DNA from: Cytophagaceae bacterium
GTDB lineage: Bacteria; Bacteroidota; Bacteroidia; Cytophagales; Flexibacteraceae
Length of the DNA stretch: 33,510 nucleotides
Direction of reading: 5' to 3'
Assembly: GCA_027485575.1 (NCBI GenBank)
Contig: JAIXQU010000091.1
Span: 1-33,510 of the forward strand
Shown here: piece by piece, positions 1-9,700 of the stretch
Layout: each line of letters begins with the position of its first letter
Position numbering within the stretch: position 1 is the stretch's first letter
Made by a program: the position numbers and the translations under genes
Notes under the pieces: generated by a model
What the model saw: only the letters and a program-made list of their open reading frames with translations
The model's database searches: none
What the model was told of the DNA's origin: nothing

Positions 1-374
1 ATGGCAAAAAGTCCATTGCATATAGTATTTTCTATGATGCTTGTGATTTAGTAACGAAAAAGACACAGGAAGATGGTTTAGAGGTATTTAAAAGAGCCTT
101 GAATAACATAATGCCTGGGGTGGAAGTAAGAAGCAGAAGAGTGGGAGGTGCAACTTTCCAGGTTCCTTCTGAAGTGAGACCAGCCAGAAAACTTGCAATG
201 GGAATCAAATGGATGATTTTATATTCTCGAAGGAGAAGTGAAAAAACCATGACCGAAAGATTAGCAGGTGAAATTGTTGCAGCAGCAAAAGGCGAAGGTG
301 CAGCAGTAAAAAAGAAAGACGATACACATAGAATGGCTGAAGCGAATAAGGCATTTTCACACTTCAGATTCTAA
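1..374 (+). CDS. rpsG: 30S ribosomal protein S7, C-terminal part (5' end outside window)
   Basis: S7 is a primary 16S rRNA binding protein that nucleates the 30S head. The reading frame is open from base 3, with no start inside the window, and gives residues such as KKSIAYSIFYDA, then MPGVEVRSRRVGGATFQVP and the RPARKLAMGIKW block, all typical of the middle and C-terminal part of S7. The ATG at base 99 is internal (MPGVEV motif), not the start. The gene stops 12 nt before fusA, the usual str-operon order, and is surely cotranscribed with it. Roughly the first 30-35 residues lie upstream of the window. Identification is secure. Confidence 0.96.
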   Translation, partial: GKKSIAYSIFYDACDLVTKKTQEDGLEVFKRALNNIMPGVEVRSRRVGGATFQVPSEVRPARKLAMGIKWMILYSRRRSEKTMTERLAGEIVAAAKGEGAAVKKKDDTHRMAEANKAFSHFRF

Positions 375-386
375 GAAAATAAAGAA

Positions 387-2486
387 ATGGCAAGAGATCT
401 TAAATATACCAGAAATATTGGAATTGCAGCTCACATTGATGCTGGAAAAACAACGACAACTGAACGAATTCTATATTATTCTGGAGTTAGTCATAAAATC
501 GGAGAAGTTCATGATGGTGCTGCCACTATGGACTGGATGGCTCAGGAACAAGAAAGAGGAATCACAATTACTTCTGCTGCAACAACAGTAGAATGGAAAT
601 ACAGAGAAAAAAATTATCATATCAACATCATTGATACCCCAGGACACGTAGATTTTACAGTAGAGGTAAATCGGTCATTAAGGGTATTGGATGGATTGGT
701 GTTTTTGTTTTCAGCGGTTGATGGTGTTGAGCCACAATCTGAAACCAACTGGAGATTGGCAAACAACTACAATGTTGCCAGAGTTGGATTCGTAAACAAA
801 ATGGACAGGTCAGGCGCAGATTTCCTAAACGTTTGCAAGCAAGTTAAGGAGATGCTAGGCAGCTATGCTGTACCTCTTCAATTGCCAATTGGTTCTGAAG
901 ACCAGTTTCAGGGTGTAGTTGATTTGGTTAACTTCAGAGGTATTAAATGGAATGAGCATGACAAAGGAATGACCTTTGTTGAGATTCCTATTCCTGATGA
1001 TATGTTGGAGGAAGCCAAAGAATATAGAGAAAAACTTCTTGAGGCAGTAGCTGAGTTTGATGATACTTTGATGGAAAAGTATTTTGAAGATCCTACTTCA
1101 ATTTCAGAAGATGAAATTCTTGCAGCTTTGCGAGCAGCTACTGTAAGCATGAAAATTGTTCCTATGCTATGTGGTTCTTCTTTCAAAAATAAAGGAGTAC
1201 AAACTATGCTGGATTATGTAATGGCGCTCCTTCCATCACCAATGGATAAGCAAAGCATTACAGGTATCGATCCAAGGACTGAAGCAGAAATTGAAAGAAA
1301 ACCAACCATTACGGATCCTTTCTGTGCCTTGGCATTTAAGATTGCAACAGATCCTTATGTTGGAAGACTTTGTTTTATAAGAGCTTACTCGGGAGTACTT
1401 GAGTCTGGTTCTTATGTTTTGAATAACAGATCCGGAAGCAAAGAAAGAATTTCAAGAATTTTTCAAATGCATGCCAATAAACAAAACCAAATTGAGCGGC
1501 TGGAAGCTGGAGATATAGGTGCTGTTGTTGGATTTAAAGACATTAAAACGGGAGATACACTTTCTGCAGAAAATGCGCCAATTGTATTGGAATCTATGGA
1601 TTTTCCAGATCCGGTAATTGGTTATGCAATTGAGCCTAAGAAAACTGCCGATCAAGACAATTTTTCTAAAGCAATCGGAAAGTTGATTGAAGAAGATCCA
1701 ACGCTTAAAGTTGAATCTAACGAAGAAACGGGTCAAACCATCATTCGTGGAATGGGAGAGCTTCACCTTGAAATTATCATCGACAGGATGAGAAGAGAAT
1801 TCAATGTGGAAGTAAACCAAGGTGCACCGCAAGTTGCATACAAGGAAGCTTTAACTAAAACCACTACCCACAGGGAAGTTTACAAAAAGCAAACTGGTGG
1901 TAGAGGTAAATTTGCGGATATCAATTTTGACCTTGGTCCTAGAGAAGATGGCAAGCCTGGACTTGAATTTGTGAATGCAATTGTTGGTGGTGTTATTCCA
2001 AAAGAATTTATACCTGCCATTCAAAAAGGATTTGCCGACTCAATGAAAAACGGTTCGTTAGCTGGTTATCCAATTGATTCAATGAAAGTTAGAATATTCC
2101 ACGGTTCGTACCATGATGTCGATTCTGACTCTCTATCTTTCGAAATGGCAGCTAGAATTGGTTTCAAAGAAGCTGCGAGAAATGCTGGTGTAAAAATCCT
2201 TGAACCAATCATGGCTGTAGAAGTTGTTACTCCTGATGAATACACCGGACCAATAACCGGAGATTTGAACAGAAGAAGAGGTATGATGAAGGGAATGGAT
2301 ACAAAAGCTGGTTCACAGGTTATCAAGGCAGATGTTCCATTGTCAGAATTATTTGGTTATGTAACAGACTTACGGACAATGTCCTCAGGTCGGGCAACTG
2401 CAAACTTAACATTTGCACATTATGAATTTGTTCCACAAAACCTTGCAGAAGGAATTATATCAAAAGCAAAAGGCGTAACCGCATAA
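387..2486 (+). CDS. fusA: Elongation factor G
   Basis: EF-G is the GTPase that drives mRNA-tRNA translocation and, with RRF, ribosome recycling in the cytoplasm. The 699-residue length is normal for the family. The G domain is intact: P-loop AHIDAGKT at residues 15-22, the RGITI switch I block near 57-61, DTPGH at 83-87 and NKMD at 137-140. Domains II to V follow, including the GMGELHLEI segment of domain III and the [15 protein letters not shown] region of domain IV. It sits between rpsG and rpsJ with gaps of about 12 nt on each side, so it is in the str operon. Nothing unusual is seen, and this looks like the housekeeping EF-G rather than an EF-G2 paralogue, given its location. Confidence 0.98.
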   Translation: MARDLKYTRNIGIAAHIDAGKTTTTERILYYSGVSHKIGEVHDGAATMDWMAQEQERGITITSAATTVEWKYREKNYHINIIDTPGHVDFTVEVNRSLRVLDGLVFLFSAVDGVEPQSETNWRLANNYNVARVGFVNKMDRSGADFLNVCKQVKEMLGSYAVPLQLPIGSEDQFQGVVDLVNFRGIKWNEHDKGMTFVEIPIPDDMLEEAKEYREKLLEAVAEFDDTLMEKYFEDPTSISEDEILAALRAATVSMKIVPMLCGSSFKNKGVQTMLDYVMALLPSPMDKQSITGIDPRTEAEIERKPTITDPFCALAFKIATDPYVGRLCFIRAYSGVLESGSYVLNNRSGSKERISRIFQMHANKQNQIERLEAGDIGAVVGFKDIKTGDTLSAENAPIVLESMDFPDPVIGYAIEPKKTADQDNFSKAIGKLIEEDPTLKVESNEETGQTIIRGMGELHLEIIIDRMRREFNVEVNQGAPQVAYKEALTKTTTHREVYKKQTGGRGKFADINFDLGPREDGKPGLEFVNAIVGGVIPKEFIPAIQKGFADSMKNGSLAGYPIDSMKVRIFHGSYHDVDSDSLSFEMAARIGFKEAARNAGVKILEPIMAVEVVTPDEYTGPITGDLNRRRGMMKGMDTKAGSQVIKADVPLSELFGYVTDLRTMSSGRATANLTFAHYEFVPQNLAEGIISKAKGVTA

Positions 2487-2499
2487 AGATTATAGAATT

Positions 2500-2805
2500 A
2501 TGAATCAGAAAATTAGAATAAAACTAAAGTCTTTCGACCACACATTGGTAGACAAGTCTTCTGAAAAAATTGTTCGTGCAGTAAAGGCGACTGGTGCAAT
2601 CGTTAGCGGTCCTATTCCTTTGCCGACTGAAAAAGAAATTTTTACTGTATTGAGGTCTCCTCACGTAAATAAAAAATCAAGAGACCAATTTTCATTGTCT
2701 ACTTACAAAAGATTGGTTGATATCTACAGTACTAGTTCAAAAACAGTAGATGCTTTGATGAAACTTGAACTTCCATCCGGAGTTGAAGTTGAAATTAAGG
2801 TGTAA
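2500..2805 (+). CDS. rpsJ: 30S ribosomal protein S10
   Basis: S10 is part of the 30S head and, as NusE in other bacteria, of the antitermination complex. The 101 residues match the family length. The signature [20 protein letters not shown] is near residues 51-70. It begins 13 nt after fusA. What is odd is what follows: rplC is normally the next gene, but here a strong terminator lies directly after the stop and rplC appears about 11 kb further on under its own promoter. Thus rpsJ is the last gene of the str transcription unit in this genome. Confidence 0.97.
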   Translation: MNQKIRIKLKSFDHTLVDKSSEKIVRAVKATGAIVSGPIPLPTEKEIFTVLRSPHVNKKSRDQFSLSTYKRLVDIYSTSSKTVDALMKLELPSGVEVEIKV

Positions 2806-2817
2806 CTTAAACAAAAT

Positions 2818-2855
2818 AAAAAAAAGCCAACTCGAATTGAGTTGGCTTTTTTTTT
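2818..2855 (+). terminator. Intrinsic terminator after rpsJ
   Basis: Stem GCCAACTC (2826-2833), 5-nt loop, GAGTTGGC (2839-2846), followed by nine T. The stem is preceded by eight A that can extend the pairing with the T run. It starts 12 nt after the rpsJ stop and closes the str operon. Confidence 0.92.
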
Positions 2856-2908
2856 GAAAAATAAATTAAAATCTTAAAAAGAAGCGCTTTCTACGCTCTC
2901 AATATTAT

Positions 2909-2916
2909 TAGTTTTG
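2909..2916 (+). promoter_or_regulatory. Candidate promoter -7 box for the cystathionine synthase/lyase gene
   Basis: TAGTTTTG fits the Bacteroidota -7 consensus TAnnTTTG and lies 25 nt before the ATG at 2942. The -33 region at the expected spacing is poor (CTTT rather than TTTG), so this is a half match only. Confidence 0.45.
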
Positions 2917-2941
2917 CCTGAGTTTAATTATTATACAATCA

Positions 2942-4081
2942 ATGGAATTTGCCACCAAATTAATACATGCAGGTATTGAACCTGACCCTACCACAGGAGC
3001 TGTTATGACCCCAATCTTTCAGACTTCCACCTATGCACAAACCTCACCGGGAGTGCATAAAGGATATGAATATTCAAGGACTCACAATCCAACAAGAACA
3101 GTTTTGCAAAACAACCTTGCCGCACTTGAAAACGGAAAGTATGGGATTTGCTTTGCAACCGGTTTGGCGGCAACTGATGCGGTTATGAAAATTCTAAAAC
3201 CAGGAGATGAAGTGGTTGCTTCTTCTGACCTATATGGTGGAACTTATAGATTGTTTACCAAAGTTTTCCAGGAATTTGGCATCAAATTTCACTTCGTAAA
3301 GATTCAATCCGGAGAAGATATTATTCCGTTTCTCAATTCAAATACCAAATTGGTTTGGGTGGAAACACCAACAAACCCTTTGCTTCAGATTGTAGATATT
3401 TTATCTCTTTCGTCAGTAACCAATCAAAAAGGTCTGCTGCTGGCTGTGGACAATACTTTTGCAACTCCGTTTCTTCAAAATCCATTGTCACTTGGTGCAG
3501 ATATTGTAATGCATTCTTTGACAAAATATATGGCTGGCCATTCAGATGTGGTAATGGGGGCATTAATTGTAAAAGATGATGCTTTGCACCAAAAGTTGGC
3601 ATTTATCCAAAATGCTACCGGCGCCACCCCAGGCCCAATGGATTGTTTTTTGGTTCTTAGAGGGCTAAAAACACTTCATGTAAGGATGGAAAGACATTGT
3701 CAAAACGGCAGGGAAATAGCAGATTGGCTTTATCGACATCCTAAAGTAGGGCATGTTTATTATCCGGGATTGCCACACCATGTGGGACATGCATTGGCCT
3801 CAAGCCAGATGAATGATTTTGGTGGAATGGTTTCATTTACTTTAAAAAATGATGACCTCGCAGAGGCCGTTAAGTTGATGGAAAATCTTAAACTTTTCAC
3901 CCTTGCAGAATCCCTGGGAGGTGTAGAATCTCTTTGTACTCATCCTGCTTCTATGACTCACGCCAGTATTCCAAAGGAGGAAAGAGAAAAAAATGGATTA
4001 AAAGATACTTTAATAAGGCTAAGTGTGGGGTTGGAAGATATCAAGGACCTGAAAGAAGATCTTTCTCAGGCAATAGGTTGA
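2942..4081 (+). CDS. Cystathionine gamma-synthase / gamma-lyase family PLP enzyme
   Basis: This is a Cys/Met-metabolism PLP enzyme of fold type I, cytosolic and tetrameric in its family, acting in trans-sulfuration (forming or splitting cystathionine). The 379-residue length fits. Visible motifs: YEYSRTHNPTR (43-52, phosphate-binding Tyr/Arg of the neighbouring subunit), FATGLAA (71-77), DNTFATP (170-176) and SLTKYMAGHSD, in which K195 should carry PLP. The C-terminal block AESLGGVESL with CTHPASMTHA is that of the synthase/lyase branch and binds the substrate carboxylate. Sequence alone does not separate metB-type synthase from gamma-lyase or a homocysteine-forming relative, so no symbol is given. 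It is monocistronic by appearance: a terminator upstream, its own -7 box, and a 140-nt gap downstream. Confidence 0.9.
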   Translation: MEFATKLIHAGIEPDPTTGAVMTPIFQTSTYAQTSPGVHKGYEYSRTHNPTRTVLQNNLAALENGKYGICFATGLAATDAVMKILKPGDEVVASSDLYGGTYRLFTKVFQEFGIKFHFVKIQSGEDIIPFLNSNTKLVWVETPTNPLLQIVDILSLSSVTNQKGLLLAVDNTFATPFLQNPLSLGADIVMHSLTKYMAGHSDVVMGALIVKDDALHQKLAFIQNATGATPGPMDCFLVLRGLKTLHVRMERHCQNGREIADWLYRHPKVGHVYYPGLPHHVGHALASSQMNDFGGMVSFTLKNDDLAEAVKLMENLKLFTLAESLGGVESLCTHPASMTHASIPKEEREKNGLKDTLIRLSVGLEDIKDLKEDLSQAIG

Positions 4082-4223
4082 TTTTCTATTGACTTATTTG
4101 TGATTGAATTTCTTATATTTCATTTTTAAATCAGGGAATTTAAAAGATGGGTTACCAATTGGTTTTGTTTTCTATAAAGGATTACTAAAAGGGAACTTGA
4201 AAGTATTATTCAATTTTGAAAAA

Positions 4224-5111
4224 ATGAAAATCAAATATTTTTATACCGCCCTTCTTTACTTTGTGTTTTGTGTATTCGCTGCGCAAGGTGAAGTAAATTC
4301 ACCCCCATTCGCTGATATTGATTTAATCTCTTATTCCCCTGAAACCAATTTTTCGCAATATCATTCTGGAAAAAAGAAAAGGCCAAAAAAAAGGTCATCT
4401 GGAAATAGGTCAAAAGGCGGCAAGGGAGGTTCAAATATTAAGATGTTTAATGGTGATCTTTTTGTGGGTGCGGCTTTAAACTATGCATCCGGGAGCTTCA
4501 TTGAATTTCAAAATGAATTTTATCAGTCAAGGTCTGAATTATTCCCATCAGAAATCAAAACAAATGATTTCAATGGCTTTACTTTTGGCGGGCAGTTCAG
4601 GGTTCATCCAGTTTTAAACCAGGGAAATTTTTTAGAATATATAGGTTTTAGTATAGGTCTTTCTTATTTAAGAAGGGGTTTTGGCTCCGAATTTATTATG
4701 GAAAATAAAGGCCTGGACTATACTGACAAAACATCAATTTCAGAAACATATAAGGCCAATTTTTTATCCACACTCATTCTTTTCAGATATGGAGGCAAAT
4801 TGTATTTGGATGTTGGACCCTCCTTTGATTGGTTTTTATCCGGTAAAAAAAACTTTAGTTTAAAAAGAAGTACCGAAGGTGACAAAGCCTATAATGGTCC
4901 GTTTAATACAGACCAAACAGGTCCTGAGGAAAAGCTTTCATCTGATTTAATAAAATCCGGAGGAGTTAGTTGGAATTTTGGAGCAGGATATAACATTACA
5001 AATATGTTTGGAATTCGGGTTATGGGTAATTCAAGTTCAACTTTTTTTAAGGAGGGTGCCAATATGAAAAACCTTCAACTATCGGTTCAGGCCACAGTAA
5101 CTTTTAACTAG
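4224..5111 (+). CDS. Secreted outer-membrane beta-barrel-like protein with a polybasic linker
   Basis: The function is not recognised. The ATG at 4224 is chosen over an upstream in-frame ATG at 4104 because it gives a clean signal peptide (MKIKYFYTALLYFVF..., cleavage near residue 22). After it comes an unusual Lys/Arg/Gly/Ser-rich stretch (about residues 49-69), then repeated alternating hydrophobic strands with glycines and a C-terminal segment ending in LQLSVQATVTFN, a typical final barrel strand. It is compatible with an 8-10-stranded porin-like or PorT-like barrel of 295 residues. A lipoprotein gene starts 2 nt after the stop, so the two are likely cotranscribed and may work together at the outer membrane. 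No catalytic motif is seen. Confidence 0.6.
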   Translation: MKIKYFYTALLYFVFCVFAAQGEVNSPPFADIDLISYSPETNFSQYHSGKKKRPKKRSSGNRSKGGKGGSNIKMFNGDLFVGAALNYASGSFIEFQNEFYQSRSELFPSEIKTNDFNGFTFGGQFRVHPVLNQGNFLEYIGFSIGLSYLRRGFGSEFIMENKGLDYTDKTSISETYKANFLSTLILFRYGGKLYLDVGPSFDWFLSGKKNFSLKRSTEGDKAYNGPFNTDQTGPEEKLSSDLIKSGGVSWNFGAGYNITNMFGIRVMGNSSSTFFKEGANMKNLQLSVQATVTFN

Positions 5112-5113
5112 CA

Positions 5114-6088
5114 ATGAAAATACTATTAAGAGTCCTTATTTTAATTTCTTCCTTTGCTTTTCTTCAGTCATGCTCTAAAGAAAATGATTTAACATCACCT
5201 GCCCTTCTCGGAATTGATCCGGTTGCAAATAGAGATGGTCTGAATAAAGTTCTTCAAATGGAAGGACATTATTATGATGGAGAAGAAATTCCAAGAGATA
5301 AACTATTTTTAAATTCAATCCTTGATCCATCAAATAATGGCTTTCCGTTATTAAGTTTATCGGGTACGCAAAGGATAATCGAACTTGCACAAGGGGTTCA
5401 GATTTATTTGCCTTTTAAATTCACTCAAAATGGACTTCCTTTTAATCTACCTGCAGGATTTAGAATCTGCAATGCCTATATTCAGGTAAGTGGGTCAAAT
5501 GGATATTGGAAAACACCGGTTAAAGTAGAGGATAATGGAACTGAATATTATCTCGAAACTTTGATACCTAAATTTGTAAAAGAAGGCGCATTTAATTTTT
5601 CGTACAGCGCAGAAATTTGCGGAAAATACTTAGGTAAAGAAATAAACTATATAACGGATACGACCACCACCAACATTGATGTTTTACCAAAGCTGAATTG
5701 CGCAGATACACTTCGTGTCCCCCCCATCGTAGATACACTTCATGGCTCCGTTGGATTAACCATTAGAAAGGTTCAATTGGGCGAAAAGAAAGGAAGGGTA
5801 AGAATCCGATGTTTTACCTATACCGTTGGAGACCGGATTGATATAAAGTTCAATAATAATTATGTAATAAGTACAGCAGGTGCTCTGCTACCGGAAGGAA
5901 AATATCCAAGATGTAAATCTCCAAATGGGCCCGCAGAAGGTTTTTTAACAACTGGTATACTTCCCAATTTTAAAGATTACTTTTTTGATTATGATCCAGC
6001 CAAAGGAAGAGAACTAACCATTTATGGTTTAGGTAGTTGTAATGATGGAAGAACCGTTTGGGATGTGATTGTTTATTGTCCTGAATAA
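5114..6088 (+). CDS. Uncharacterised lipoprotein
   Basis: No family is recognised. The N-terminus MKILLRVLILISSFAFLQSC is a textbook lipoprotein signal with the lipidated cysteine at residue 20, followed by SKEND. The body (324 residues) is beta-rich, with several cysteines in its second half (NCADTLRV, RIRCFTY, PRCKS, GSCNDG, VYCPE) that could form periplasmic disulfides. It begins 2 nt after the barrel-like gene, which implies a shared transcript and perhaps a shared complex. The 3' end faces the NlpE-like gene, leaving 3 nt between the two stop codons and no obvious terminator hairpin. Confidence 0.75.
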   Translation: MKILLRVLILISSFAFLQSCSKENDLTSPALLGIDPVANRDGLNKVLQMEGHYYDGEEIPRDKLFLNSILDPSNNGFPLLSLSGTQRIIELAQGVQIYLPFKFTQNGLPFNLPAGFRICNAYIQVSGSNGYWKTPVKVEDNGTEYYLETLIPKFVKEGAFNFSYSAEICGKYLGKEINYITDTTTTNIDVLPKLNCADTLRVPPIVDTLHGSVGLTIRKVQLGEKKGRVRIRCFTYTVGDRIDIKFNNNYVISTAGALLPEGKYPRCKSPNGPAEGFLTTGILPNFKDYFFDYDPAKGRELTIYGLGSCNDGRTVWDVIVYCPE

Positions 6089-6091
6089 TAT

Positions 6092-6547
6092 TTACCTGAT
6101 CTTTGGAAGCCAAAAATTCTGCTTCTTTTCCACCACTCCTTTTCTATCCAAAAACTTCAAAACAGAATCTCCTTCCAATATAAAGCGGGTAAATAATGAG
6201 TCCGAATCTGGTCCAATTGAAAATGTCTGGTCAAGGCTATTAAAAGCCAGCTTACCGGAAAAGCTGAATGAATTGTCAAAAACAGGCTCTTTCCCAAGTA
6301 ATACAATCGACTTTTTATATGTTGAGTCGCTATTCAGGTCTATTTTAGTTAATTGTCCAACGCAATCTTTACAAGGCAAAGTATCCTGGTAAGAACCTGC
6401 CCAATTTGGAATTTCTATAAATGAACTTTTTACTTGTTCCTTCTCTTCGATGTCGGACTTCGCTTTTTCAGGTTCTCCTTCAGAACAGGAGAACTGGGTA
6501 ATCAACAGAACCAACAAACAGACAGTACCTTGAATGATTTTTAGCAT
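6092..6547 (-). CDS. NlpE-like copper resistance/envelope-stress lipoprotein
   Basis: The product is 151 residues with a lipoprotein signal (lipobox ITQFSC, Cys21) and an acidic Glu/Lys-rich linker, then one NlpE N-terminal-type domain: WAGSYQDTLPCKDCVG (49-64) carries the diagnostic GxYxxxLPCxxC pattern with the CxxC at 59-62, followed by a small beta-barrel with ...LNSDSTYKKS.... In enterobacteria NlpE activates Cpx signalling on adhesion or copper stress. Here there is only the N-terminal domain, which is common in Bacteroidota, and no Cpx genes nearby, so the role is open. It is transcribed alone, divergently from the DUF2723 gene. Confidence 0.8.
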   Translation of the reverse strand: MLKIIQGTVCLLVLLITQFSCSEGEPEKAKSDIEEKEQVKSSFIEIPNWAGSYQDTLPCKDCVGQLTKIDLNSDSTYKKSIVLLGKEPVFDNSFSFSGKLAFNSLDQTFSIGPDSDSLFTRFILEGDSVLKFLDRKGVVEKKQNFWLPKIR

Positions 6548-6636
6548 AGAATCAAATTTCAGCGCCGGAAAATTGGTAAAATTTCAGCTAAAAACTTCAA
6601 TTCCTTTGCTTAAAAAAAATGTAGTTGAATGAAAAC

Positions 6637-6666
6637 TTGGCAAAGCCTTGTTTTTAACTAGTTTTG
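6637..6666 (+). promoter_or_regulatory. Bacteroidota-type promoter upstream of the DUF2723 gene
   Basis: TTG at 6637-6639, a spacer of 19 nt, and TAGTTTTG at 6659-6666 match the -33/-7 consensus (TTTG, N19, TAnnTTTG). Predicted transcription would start some 60 nt before the ATG at 6736. Confidence 0.7.
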
Positions 6667-6735
6667 CGCTCTGTTAAACCGAGAATAAAAACTCTCCTTT
6701 TTTTGATATTCTTTTTCAAGACTATTTAGTTATTC

Positions 6736-9700
6736 ATGACCTCATTCCAAAGATCTAATAATCTTGTTGGCTGGCTGGTTTTTGCCATTGCAACTTATAC
6801 CTACACTGTAACCACCGAACCAACTGGCAGCTTCTGGGATTGCGGTGAATTCATCGCTGTATCCTACAAACTAATGGTTCCGCATCCTCCAGGGGCGCCG
6901 TTCTTTCTATTGGTCGGCCGTTTGTTTTCTATGCTTGCAGGCTCAGATGTTACCCAGGTTGCTTTTTGGGTTAATATGGTTTCTGTCCTATGTTCCTCCT
7001 TTTCGTCCTTGTTTTTATTCTGGTCAATTACCTTGCTGGCACGAAAACTTGTTGTTGAAAAAGGACAGGAAATTACAAATACCCAATCTATTGGGATTTT
7101 GGGAGCCGGTCTTATTGGAGGTTTGGCCTATACTTTTAGTGATTCAGCCTGGTTTTCAGCGGCTGAAGCCGAAGTCTATGCCATGTCAAGTTTTTTCACA
7201 GCAATCGTGTTCTGGGCAATCCTTAAATGGGATGCTGTAGCGGATGAGCCTCTGGCTGACAGATGGCTAATTTTCATTGCTTACATGATGGGCCTTTCGA
7301 TAGGAGTTCACTTGTTAAATCTCGTTACTATACCTGCAATGGCATATGTCTATTATTTCAGGAGGTACGATAATTCCATCAAAGGTTTGGTCTATACTTT
7401 TCTTGTAAGTCTTGTGATTTTAGGCGTGATACAGGTTGGAGTTATAACTGGTTTGCCTTCAATTGCCAATAGTTTTGAAATCTTCTTTGTCAACAGTCTT
7501 GGACTTCCCTTCAATTCGGGAATATTATTTTTCGTTTTTGTCTTTTTGGGTTCATTGGTTTATGGCATAATCTACACCCAAAAACACTCAAAAACCCTTG
7601 CCAATATGGCTTTGCTTTGTTTTTCCTTCGTTTTGATAGGTTATGCGTCATACGGAATTATTCTAATCAGGTCCAATTTTAATCCGCCAATTGACGAAAA
7701 TGACCCTGAAAACGCGATTACTTTTGTTAGTTATCTCAAGCGAGAACAGTATGGTGACAGACCTTTACTTTACGGTCCTCAGTATAATGCTTCCCCAATT
7801 GCAACCAAGGAAGGTGATCCTGTATATTTGAAAGGGAAAGATAAATATGATGTTATCGAAAAGAAACTGGTTCAGGAGTATTCCAGCAAAGACAAAACCC
7901 TGCTGCCAAGAATTTACAGCCCACAAGGAAACCATATAGCAGCGTACAAAAGATGGGTTAAATTACCTGCCGACCCCGAAGCAAAACCATCTTTCGGACA
8001 AAATATAGCCTTCCTTTTTAAATACCAGATTGGGCATATGTATTGGAGATATTTTGGTTGGAACTTTATTGGAAGAGAATCAGATAATCAGGACGCAGGG
8101 GTTTTATCGCCGTTTTCAAGTGATAAAGGGCTTCCTGAATCCATTTCAGAAAACCGGGGAAGAAATAAATATTATGCCTTGCCTTTTCTTTTGGGCATTG
8201 CAGGTTTAATTTTTCAACTCAAAAGAAAGGGTAAAAATGCTTTTATCGTCGGGCTTTTGTTTTTCTTCACGGGAATTGCCATTGTCATTTATCTCAATCA
8301 ACCACCCGTGGAGCCAAGGGAAAGGGATTATACCTTTGCCGGCTCATATTATGCCTTTTGTATTTGGATTGGTTTGGGGGTTTTATTCATTGCTGATTAT
8401 CTAACCAAGCTCCTTAAAAATCAGGCGCTTGCAGGTGTCATTTCTACAATACTTTGTTTAATTGTCCCAACGGTAATGGCAAAAGATGCCTGGGACGATC
8501 ATGACAGATCTGATAGATACCACTCTGTAGATTCGGCAAAAAATCTGCTGAACTCTTGTGCAAAGAACGCCATTCTATTTACCGGGGGCGATAACGATAC
8601 ATTCCCATTGTGGTATGCTCAGGAAGTAGAAGGATTCCGAACTGATGTAAGAGTCTGTAACCTCTCATTACTAGGCACAGATTGGTATGTTGGGCAGATG
8701 AAGAAGAAAGCCTACGAATCAACTCCATTGCCTATTTCCCTTGAACTTAAGCATTACATTCAAGGAAAAAATGATTACATTCCTTTCTATGAAAATACGG
8801 CTGTTAAAGGCGGAATCGACCTGAAAATGCTGATGAAACTCATTGAAAATGAAAATTCTGCGGTTATGGTTGCTACCCAGGGTGGGAAAAGCATTGCCTC
8901 CTATCCTACCAAAACTTTGTCTCTCGATGTAGATAGTGCAACAGTTGCCGAAATGGATTGGATACCGGCCAAAGACAAAAATAAGGTCGTAAAAAATATA
9001 ACCTGGACAATTGGGAAAAATGCATTGTACAAAAATGATTTTGTAGTGCTCAACATTCTGGCTAATATGGACTGGTCCAGACCAATATATTTTTCAACTA
9101 CCCTATCTGGTTCTTCTTATTTGAATTTAAAGCCTTACATGCAATTGGAGGGTCTTGCATATCGTCTAATGCCAATTTACAATCCCGGCGCAAGTGATGG
9201 AGTTGTGAACACACCAGTTATGTATGAGAACATGATGAAGAAAATGTTCTGGAGAAATCTGGATAATCCAAAAGTTTACTATGACGAAAACTACAAACGA
9301 TTTCCACTTAATGCCAGAAAATCATTTTATATGCTGGCTTCACAATTGCTGAATGAAGCTAATTTTGAAGGAGATACTTCCAAACTAACCAACCTGACAA
9401 ATCAGTCTGAAGGGGAAAAGTCAAAAAAACAAAAAGCAAAAGAAGTTCTGGAATATTGTTTCAAAATTATGCCTGACAAGGCGACAGCATATGATGTGTA
9501 CACACCTCAGTTTATTCCATTGTTGCTTGAAATAGGGAACAAAAAACTAGCAGATGAAATCTCAACAACCATGCATAAAAGAGCCATGGACGACCTCGAA
9601 TATCAAGTAAAAAATCCAGCGAGATTTTCATTTGATATTCAAACCAACGTATATGTTTTGCAACAATTATTTATGGCCTATAAAGGTGCCGGGCAAAATG

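Noticed and set aside
2882-2889. Palindrome AAGCGCTT near the -33 position of the cystathionine enzyme gene
   Set aside because: An isolated 8-mer with no repeat elsewhere in the gap; insufficient to call an operator.
4104-4223. Upstream ATG extension of the barrel-like protein
   Set aside because: The extra 40 residues hide the signal peptide; the ATG at 4224 gives a normal exported protein.
6069-6392. Plus-strand frame antisense to the NlpE-like gene
   Set aside because: The minus strand carries a clear lipoprotein with the CxxC NlpE motif; the plus frame is its shadow.
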